NCBI GenBank assembly: GCA_004322375.1 | Contig: SCUC01000260.1 | Span: forward strand, 1 to 19,144 | Origin: Bacteroidota bacterium | GTDB taxonomy: Bacteria > Bacteroidota > Ignavibacteria > UBA10030 > SZUA-254 | Direction of reading: 5' to 3' | Length of the DNA stretch: 19,144 nucleotides | Shown: piece by piece, positions 14,580 to 19,144 of the stretch | Position numbering within the stretch: the stretch's first letter is position 1 | How the letters are laid out: each line of letters opens with the position of its first letter | Program-made: the position numbers and the translations under genes | The notes under the pieces: generated by a model | Seen by the model: the letters and a program-made list of their open reading frames with translations, nothing else | Told to the model about the DNA's origin: nothing | Databases searched by the model: none

Positions 14580-14660
14580 TATGAATAGAGGTATTCCTCG
14601 TCCGGGCGCAAGCGCGGGCTAAAGTAAAAGTAATAATAAAAGGAATATCTGTAATTCATA
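14580..14660. repeat. 81 bp imperfect inverted-repeat element
   Basis: The left arm TATGAATAGAGGTATTCCT (14580-14598) pairs imperfectly with the right arm AGGAATATCTGTAATTCATA (14641-14660), with one extra base and two mismatches. The middle contains GGGCGCAAGCGCGGGCTAAAG, like REP-type hairpins. It lies 95 bp upstream of the deacetylase gene. Confidence 0.6.
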
Positions 14661-14754
14661 GGTATAGTATAAGAAACGTTTTTTTGATATGCAAACGTAT
14701 TCATTTTCTTGTTATTTCATTTCAAATGAGTAAATTACCATTCAATACCGTGTT

Positions 14755-16326
14755 ATGAAGAAATCAACAATATTCTTATCGGTTCTTTGTTTGTGGCTTG
14801 GGTTATGCTCTATCAGTGTTGCTCAATCTTCTCTCACCCTTCTTTCCCTCTCCGCCCATCCGGATGATGAGGATGGCTCAGCCTTAGCCTATTATGGCAA
14901 GCTCAAAAATGTAAAAACATACAGCATCTTTTATACCCGCGGCGAAGGGGGACAGAATGAAATCGGCTCGCAGTTGGGTGAGGAACTCGGCATCTTGCGA
15001 ACGAAAGAAACTCTTGGCGCAGCGGTATTTCTCGGCAGTGAGGTATTTTTTCTCGGTTTCCCGGATTTTGGTTTTTCTAAGACTGCAAAGGAGACGTTCG
15101 CGATGTGGGGAGGGAAAGATTCTGTGCTTGCCCGGCTTGTGTATGCGATTCGCGTCATAAAACCGGATGTTATAATTACGAATCACGATACAATTACAAC
15201 CAAGCCGAATCGCCAGCACGGGAATCATCAGGCGGTAGGAATCACGGCGTATGAAGCGTTTGAAAAAGCGGCAGACCCATCGTACCATCCCGAACAATTG
15301 AACGGCGATGTTGCTCCGTGGCAGGTGAAAAATTTATTTTTCCGGTTTTTGAATCGCGGCAACGTCGCGCAAGATTCGCTCGTTACGCTCGATACCAAAC
15401 GCCGGGATGTTTCCGGCAAGACGATAGATGAAATTGCTATGCACGCTCTCAGTATGCACCGCTCGCAGGGGATGGATAAAATCGTTCTCGACTCTGTTCC
15501 ATCGTTTTTCAGGCAACATAAATATTACATGGTTCGTTCGGCTCTTCCTTATGCGTATGACTCAACGGATTTATTTTCGGGAATTATTCCACAACCCCAA
15601 AAAAGATTTTCTGTTCCCGCGATAGAATTCAACCCTGTGTTGCTTCATCAAGCGCGGGAGAACAGTCCCGCTTCCGTTCGAGCAAAATATTCAAAAAATA
15701 TTCTCATCGGTCTTGTTGCAACCTACGACCAAACGATTGAACAGACTCTGAGAGCGTACAATATCAGGTATGAGAAGCTCGATTCGGCTACGCTTGCGAA
15801 GGGGAAGCTCGGAACATACTCTACTATTATATTAGACCTCCGGGCTTACGAGTACCGTCACGATGCAGTCCGATATAACGACAGGCTGCTTTTGTATGTA
15901 AAGAACGGAGGCAATCTTATTTGCTTATATCACAAGCCGGGAGATTGGAACGGAAAGAACTTCGCGCCCTACCCGGTTACGCTTACCGGTGAACGGGTAA
16001 CGGAGGAAACCGCTCCGGTAACCATGCTCAATCCTTCTCATAGGCTATTCAACAAGCCAAACAAGATTACGAACGAAGATTGGAACGATTGGGTACAAGA
16101 GCGGAGCATCTATTTACCTTCAGACGATACGACAAAAACATCCCCCCGGTACGAACGGCTTCTTGCCATGAGCGATACCGACGAACAGCAACCCCCAACT
16201 TCTCTATTATATACTACGTTTGGAAAAGGGACCTACATGTATGTCTCGCTTGCGCTGTACCGGCAATTGAGGAATTACAACGAAGGAGCGGTGAAGCTTT
16301 TTTTTAACTTGATTTCTCGAAAATAA
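14755..16326 (+). CDS. Exported PIG-L/LmbE-family deacetylase with C-terminal extension
   Basis: The 523 aa protein has a signal peptide (MKKSTIFLSVLCLWLGLCSISVAQ), so it acts outside the cytoplasm. Residues ~27-240 are a PIG-L (LmbE-like) zinc N-deacetylase domain: L-S-A-H35-P-D37-D38-E-D at the metal site, and R-Q-H155-G-N-H158-Q-A-V supplying the remaining histidine ligand. The family removes acyl groups from N-acetylated sugars; this substrate is unknown. Residues ~300-520 form a separate domain (ILIGLVATYDQTIEQTLRAY, YSTIILDLRAYEYR, LLLYVKNGGNLICLYH, FGKGTYMYVSLALYRQL) that resembles a class I glutamine-amidotransferase-like fold but shows no catalytic Cys. The start is the only ATG before the signal peptide; no strong ribosome binding site is seen. 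It is a monocistronic candidate, flanked by repeats on both sides. Confidence 0.9.
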   Translation: MKKSTIFLSVLCLWLGLCSISVAQSSLTLLSLSAHPDDEDGSALAYYGKLKNVKTYSIFYTRGEGGQNEIGSQLGEELGILRTKETLGAAVFLGSEVFFLGFPDFGFSKTAKETFAMWGGKDSVLARLVYAIRVIKPDVIITNHDTITTKPNRQHGNHQAVGITAYEAFEKAADPSYHPEQLNGDVAPWQVKNLFFRFLNRGNVAQDSLVTLDTKRRDVSGKTIDEIAMHALSMHRSQGMDKIVLDSVPSFFRQHKYYMVRSALPYAYDSTDLFSGIIPQPQKRFSVPAIEFNPVLLHQARENSPASVRAKYSKNILIGLVATYDQTIEQTLRAYNIRYEKLDSATLAKGKLGTYSTIILDLRAYEYRHDAVRYNDRLLLYVKNGGNLICLYHKPGDWNGKNFAPYPVTLTGERVTEETAPVTMLNPSHRLFNKPNKITNEDWNDWVQERSIYLPSDDTTKTSPRYERLLAMSDTDEQQPPTSLLYTTFGKGTYMYVSLALYRQLRNYNEGAVKLFFNLISRK

Positions 16327-16387
16327 ACTGTGCAACTCATTGTTTCTAGTAGCGCAGAAGATTATTTAAGCGATTGTACTATCTTAG

Positions 16388-16507
16388 TCAAGTTGACCGT
16401 TTTCATAAAAATCTCATCTATCGATGGGTTTTATACCCATCGCTTGAAAAACAAACTCTATTTTTGTTGCTGGAGATAGTCATATTATTTAAAACGGTCA
16501 ACTTGAG
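16388..16507. mobile_element. 120 bp MITE-like element with 16 bp terminal inverted repeats
   Basis: TCAAGTTGACCGTTTT (16388-16403) and AAAACGGTCAACTTGA (16491-16506) are exact reverse complements. TATCTTAG occurs immediately before (16380-16387) and one base after (16508-16515), as expected for an 8 bp target-site duplication. Inside is a perfect hairpin, CGATGGGT (16422-16429) and ACCCATCG (16435-16442). The element is non-coding and would need a transposase supplied elsewhere. Confidence 0.78.
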
Positions 16508-16547
16508 TATCTTAGAGAAGAAGTGAGTCGCACTTGATTTACGATAA

Positions 16548-16582
16548 ATACCAAACAACAATGCACAAATTACAAATAAAAT
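16548..16582. repeat. NNNNCAA heptamer array upstream of permease
   Basis: Units ATACCAA, ACAACAA, TGCACAA and ATTACAA are in 7 bp phase, followed by the weaker ATAAAAT. The array lies about 130 bp upstream of the permease start. Confidence 0.5.
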
Positions 16583-16713
16583 GCAATCTCAATTTTTAAA
16601 ACACGATGCGAAAATTTCGTTACTACAATTTATGTTGGCATTTGAATTTGGATATTCATTCTAATTTGTTTTTTGAGCATTGAAATTTCTACGGTAGTTT
16701 CCTTCAAGCGCCT

Positions 16714-18180
16714 ATGAGCTTATTACAAATTCACCCAAAAGCAAAAGGGGATAACGGCGAACTCATCCGCGGCATCACCCTGCCCAGCGCGACAGCGTTG
16801 AACATGATTGACATGATCGGCGTTGGTCCGTTTATCACCATTCCGCTTATTATCGCGGCAATGGGTGGACCGCAGGCGATGATCGGCTGGATAGTCGGGG
16901 CGTTGTTAGTGATATGCGACGGGCTTGTGTGGGCAGAGCTTGGCGCGGCGATGCCTAACTCCGGCGGCTCGTACCGCTACCTGAAAACGATTTACAATCC
17001 CGATTCGCTCGGCAAGCTGATGGCGTTTCTCTTCATCTGGCAGCTGACGTTTAGCGCGCCGCTTTCCATCGCATCGGGATGCATCGGGTTGGCTTCGTAC
17101 GCGAATTATCTTGTTCCATCGCTTGGAGAGGCGTTGGCTTCGCACGACATCCGGCTCACGCTGCCATTTCTCGGTGAAATGAAGGCAAGCATTCAGCTAA
17201 CAGTTGGTACGTTTGTTGCGATGGGTGTTTGCGTTCTCGCGGTATTTCTCTTGTACAGGAAAATAACTGTCGTAGGGAAAATCTCAGAGTTTCTCTGGGT
17301 CGGCGTGATGCTGACGATTCTTTGGATTATCGGTACGGGGGTTACGCATTTTAACGGCGCGCGGGCATTTGATTTTCCGCCTAACGCGTTTGTGCTGGAT
17401 TCAAATTTCTTTAACGGTCTGGGAGCGGGGATGCTCGTCGCGATTTATGATTACTGGGGATATTACAATGTCTGCTTCTTTGCGGGAGAGGTGAAAGAGC
17501 CGGGACGAGTTATCCCGCGGGCGATTATCTATTCTATTCTTGCCGTCGCGGCGATTTACATTGTTATGAATATCAGCATCCTCGGGGTTATCCCCTGGCA
17601 GGAGATGAGCGAAACGGCAGCATCCGATGCGCGCAAATATATCGTTTCCGTCTTCATGGAGCGAGTGTACGGTACATGGGCGGGCTCGCTCGTCACGGTG
17701 TTGATTATGTGGACGGCATTCGCTTCCGTATTTTCGCTTTTGCTCGGCTATTCGCGCGTGCCGTATGCCGCCGCCCTGGAAGGTGATTACTTCAAGCCGT
17801 TTACTCGCATTCATCCCGAACATCGCTTCCCGAATGTTTCACTGCTTGTGCTGGGAGGAGTCGCGTTGCTGTTTTGCACGCTACGGCTCTCGGATGTGAT
17901 TGCAGCGTTGGTCGTCATTAGAATTATCATTCAGTTTCTCGCGCAAACAGTCGGAGTGATTGTGTTACGGGCCCGCAAGCCGGAAATGGAACGACCATTC
18001 CGCATGTGGCTCTATCCGCTTCCTGCATTGCTGGCGCTTGCCGGGTTTGTATATGTGCTGGTGATGCGAAATAATTTTGAGAAAGAAATCAAGTACGCGG
18101 TAGTTATTCTTGTGATTGGAATTGCGTTATTTTTTATTAAAGCGTTGAAGAATAAGGGTTGGCCCTTTGGTGCTAAGTAG
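16714..18180 (+). CDS. APC-superfamily amino acid permease
   Basis: The 488 aa inner-membrane protein has about 12 hydrophobic segments. The first carries the family signature ALNMIDMIGVGPFITIPLIIAAMGGP, matching the unwound TM1 with its G-x-G motif, and TM2 is followed by WAELGAAMPNSGGSYRYL, typical of the APC superfamily. AIYDYWGYYNVCFFAGEVKEPGRVIPRAI is the conserved TM6-loop region. It probably imports or exchanges an amino acid or related amine by a cation- or substrate-coupled mechanism; the substrate cannot be told. ATG 16714 is used without an obvious Shine-Dalgarno sequence. The stop codon TAG is directly followed by the terminal repeat of the element at 18178-18542, and removing that element restores a slightly longer reading frame ending ...GAKPMN. 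Confidence 0.92.
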   Translation: MSLLQIHPKAKGDNGELIRGITLPSATALNMIDMIGVGPFITIPLIIAAMGGPQAMIGWIVGALLVICDGLVWAELGAAMPNSGGSYRYLKTIYNPDSLGKLMAFLFIWQLTFSAPLSIASGCIGLASYANYLVPSLGEALASHDIRLTLPFLGEMKASIQLTVGTFVAMGVCVLAVFLLYRKITVVGKISEFLWVGVMLTILWIIGTGVTHFNGARAFDFPPNAFVLDSNFFNGLGAGMLVAIYDYWGYYNVCFFAGEVKEPGRVIPRAIIYSILAVAAIYIVMNISILGVIPWQEMSETAASDARKYIVSVFMERVYGTWAGSLVTVLIMWTAFASVFSLLLGYSRVPYAAALEGDYFKPFTRIHPEHRFPNVSLLVLGGVALLFCTLRLSDVIAALVVIRIIIQFLAQTVGVIVLRARKPEMERPFRMWLYPLPALLALAGFVYVLVMRNNFEKEIKYAVVILVIGIALFFIKALKNKGWPFGAK

Positions 18181-18328
18181 CTGTCCGAAAACTCTAGGTA
18201 CCGTCACCTAGAGATCAATCAATGGCAAGCCATTGTTATTCAGGTTAATGACATTGTGCGTACAATGTGATGCGCTTAACCTCTACCCATCCCGCCAATT
18301 TGCTTCGTATTTTTGGGAGTTCGTTTTG

Positions 18329-18353
18329 CCCTTCCCTACAAAGTAGGGAAGGG
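18329..18353. repeat. CCCTTCCCTAC hairpin inside element copy B
   Basis: CCCTTCCCTAC (18329-18339), loop AAA, and GTAGGGAAGGG (18343-18353) form a perfect 11 bp stem, enclosed by ACCCATCCC (18285-18293) and GGGATGGGT (18357-18365). The stem is identical to that at 12478-12502. Confidence 0.8.
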
Positions 18354-18467
18354 AAAGGGATGGGTAAAAGTTATGAAAACGCCACTTTTAGTCTTCTACT
18401 GCATTTAGAAAGACACATGTCATTAGCAGCGGAGTCGAAGGGTGACTTTGCACTAAAAGCAAGACTT

Positions 18468-18481
18468 TCCGCCGCGGCGGA
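18468..18481. repeat. TCCGCC-NN-GGCGGA palindrome, copy 5
   Basis: TCCGCCGCGGCGGA lies in element copy B at the position corresponding to 12379-12392 in copy A. Confidence 0.75.
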
Positions 18482-18687
18482 CTCAACTCTACGAGTCTTT
18501 GACCTGACGAAATCCTTTATGAGAAAGGTTTTCGGACAGTTTCTAAGCCCATGAATTGATAAATCCACAATAAATGAGTATTTTTTATAATAATCACTGA
18601 AAGAGGAACGCGCTGCAAACCACATTTCTCTTATGCTGTTCTTTCAAAACATTCTATCTCAATTTTCTTCACAACACTTGATGAACA

Positions 18688-19144
18688 ATGACAACATGTA
18701 AAAAATGCGGAAAGCAATACCCTTCAAATTATTATTTTAAAACAGAAAACATCTGTTTTGAATGTTTTAATAAACTCCCACAGGCAGAACAGCTTGCGGC
18801 GCTCAAAGAATCGCTGCAGAAGCACCCGATGACAACCACAACATTTACCATCGAAGGGTTCAAGGTGGTAAAGCAGCTTGGAGTTGTGCGGGGGATTGTG
18901 GTGCGCTCCCGCTCGATATTCGGAACCATCGGCGCGTCGCTGCAAACGCTGGTGGGTGGAAATATCTCGCTCTTCACCGAGCTGTGCGAGAAATCGCGTG
19001 AGGAAGCATTCGAGATGATGGTGCTTCACGGGCAACAAATTGGGGCGAACGCGCTGCTGGGTGTTCGTTACGACACGACCGAAATGATGAGCGGCGTAAC
19101 GGAAGTATTATGCTACGGCACGGCAGTAGTTGTTGAGCCTGTGT
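18688..19144 (+). CDS. Zinc-ribbon plus YbjQ-family (UPF0145) protein, cut by window end
   Basis: The frame is open from ATG 18688 to the window edge (152 codons), so the C-terminus is missing. Residues 1-26 hold C4-K-K-C7 and C23-F-E-C26, a short zinc-ribbon-like motif. Residues ~50-152 match the YbjQ/UPF0145 (DUF74, heavy-metal-binding domain) family: TTTFTIEGFKVVKQLGVVRGIVVRSRS, a segment with SREEAFEMMVLHGQQIGANALLGVRYDTTEM, and VTEVLCYGTAVVVEP. Family members form pentamers of unclear function; the metal-binding name rests mainly on proposed homology. No signal peptide or membrane segment precedes the domain, so it is cytoplasmic. An ATG at 18681 is out of frame. The gene begins about 145 bp after element copy B. 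Confidence 0.88.
   Translation, partial: MTTCKKCGKQYPSNYYFKTENICFECFNKLPQAEQLAALKESLQKHPMTTTTFTIEGFKVVKQLGVVRGIVVRSRSIFGTIGASLQTLVGGNISLFTELCEKSREEAFEMMVLHGQQIGANALLGVRYDTTEMMSGVTEVLCYGTAVVVEPV

Larger units (their letters stand above)
16327..16713. other. 387 bp intergenic region with a MITE-like element and heptamers
   Basis: No gene was found. It contains the 120 bp inverted-repeat element (16388-16507), a heptamer array (16548-16582), and a looser stretch of TTTGAAT/TTGGATA-like heptamers (~16635-16690) directly before the permease. No terminator with a T-run was found for the deacetylase gene. Confidence 0.7.
18178..18542 (-). mobile_element. Structured MITE-like element, copy B (both ends intact)
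   Basis: Terminal inverted repeats CTGTCCGAAAAC (18181-18192) and GTTTTCGGACAG (18528-18539) are exact. CTAAG occurs on both sides (18173-18177 and 18543-18547), a possible 5 bp target duplication. Internal hairpins are ACATTGT/ACAATGT (18251-18268), CCCTTCCCTAC/GTAGGGAAGGG (18329-18353), TCCGCCGCGGCGGA (18468-18481), and CTCTAGGT/ACCTAGAG next to the left end. Read on the minus strand it is collinear with 12331-12645. It fills most of the 507 bp gap to the last gene; an open frame at 18267-18554 is not considered coding. Confidence 0.78.

Noticed and set aside
18267..18554. Open frame of 95 codons after the permease
   Set aside because: It lies across the repeats of element copy B, has no recognisable protein features and is not preserved in copy A.

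Overview
The window looks like a chromosomal stretch from a bacterium of the Bacteroidota/Chlorobiota (FCB) group, most likely an Ignavibacteria-type organism. The basis is four large secreted proteins that end in type IX secretion (T9SS) sorting domains of the NPFNP kind (NYPNPFNP or NFPNPFNP ... VKVYNLLGQEV ... GxYYYRL ... KKLLLVK), together with weak ribosome binding sites and intergenic regions packed with short palindromes. The taxonomic call is inference; there is no rRNA or marker gene to confirm it.

Layout. 1-10762 (+) is a block of five secreted-protein genes. They are a short surface protein (33-1418), a predicted beta-propeller protein with eight repeats (1729-4542), an HAF-repeat protein with an LCAT/PGAP1-like lipase domain (4688-7615), a protein with YadA-head-like repeats and a C-terminal endosialidase-type chaperone domain (7853-9325), and another short surface protein (9344-10762). 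The last two are 18 bp apart and probably form an operon. Three of the five share an unnamed two-fold W-N-M / G-x-x-Y-W-V-K module, and four share the T9SS tail. 11164-13891 (-) holds two tandem type I-beta DAHP synthase genes, about 70% identical by hand count; their catalytic halves are nearly the same and their N-terminal regulatory domains are diverged. 14104-14475 (-) is a VOC-family (bleomycin-resistance-like) protein. 14755-16326 (+) is an exported PIG-L/LmbE deacetylase with a C-terminal extension. 16714-18180 (+) is an APC-family amino acid permease. 18688 to the right edge (+) is a zinc-ribbon plus YbjQ (UPF0145) protein, cut by the window end.

The most unusual content is non-coding. 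(1) Two diverged copies of a ~315-365 bp element (12331-12645 and, inverted, 18178-18542) carry CTGTCCGAAAAC ends and a conserved series of hairpins, some of whose arms differ in sequence but keep pairing. (2) A separate 120 bp MITE-like element (16388-16507) has perfect 16 bp terminal inverted repeats and a flanking 8 bp direct repeat. (3) Arrays of degenerate 7 bp tandem repeats flank both DAHP synthase genes, with the same two-part array at both 3' ends, and a similar array lies upstream of the permease. (4) A TCCGCC-NN-GGCGGA palindrome recurs five times. No tRNA, rRNA, CRISPR array, transposase gene or phage gene was seen.
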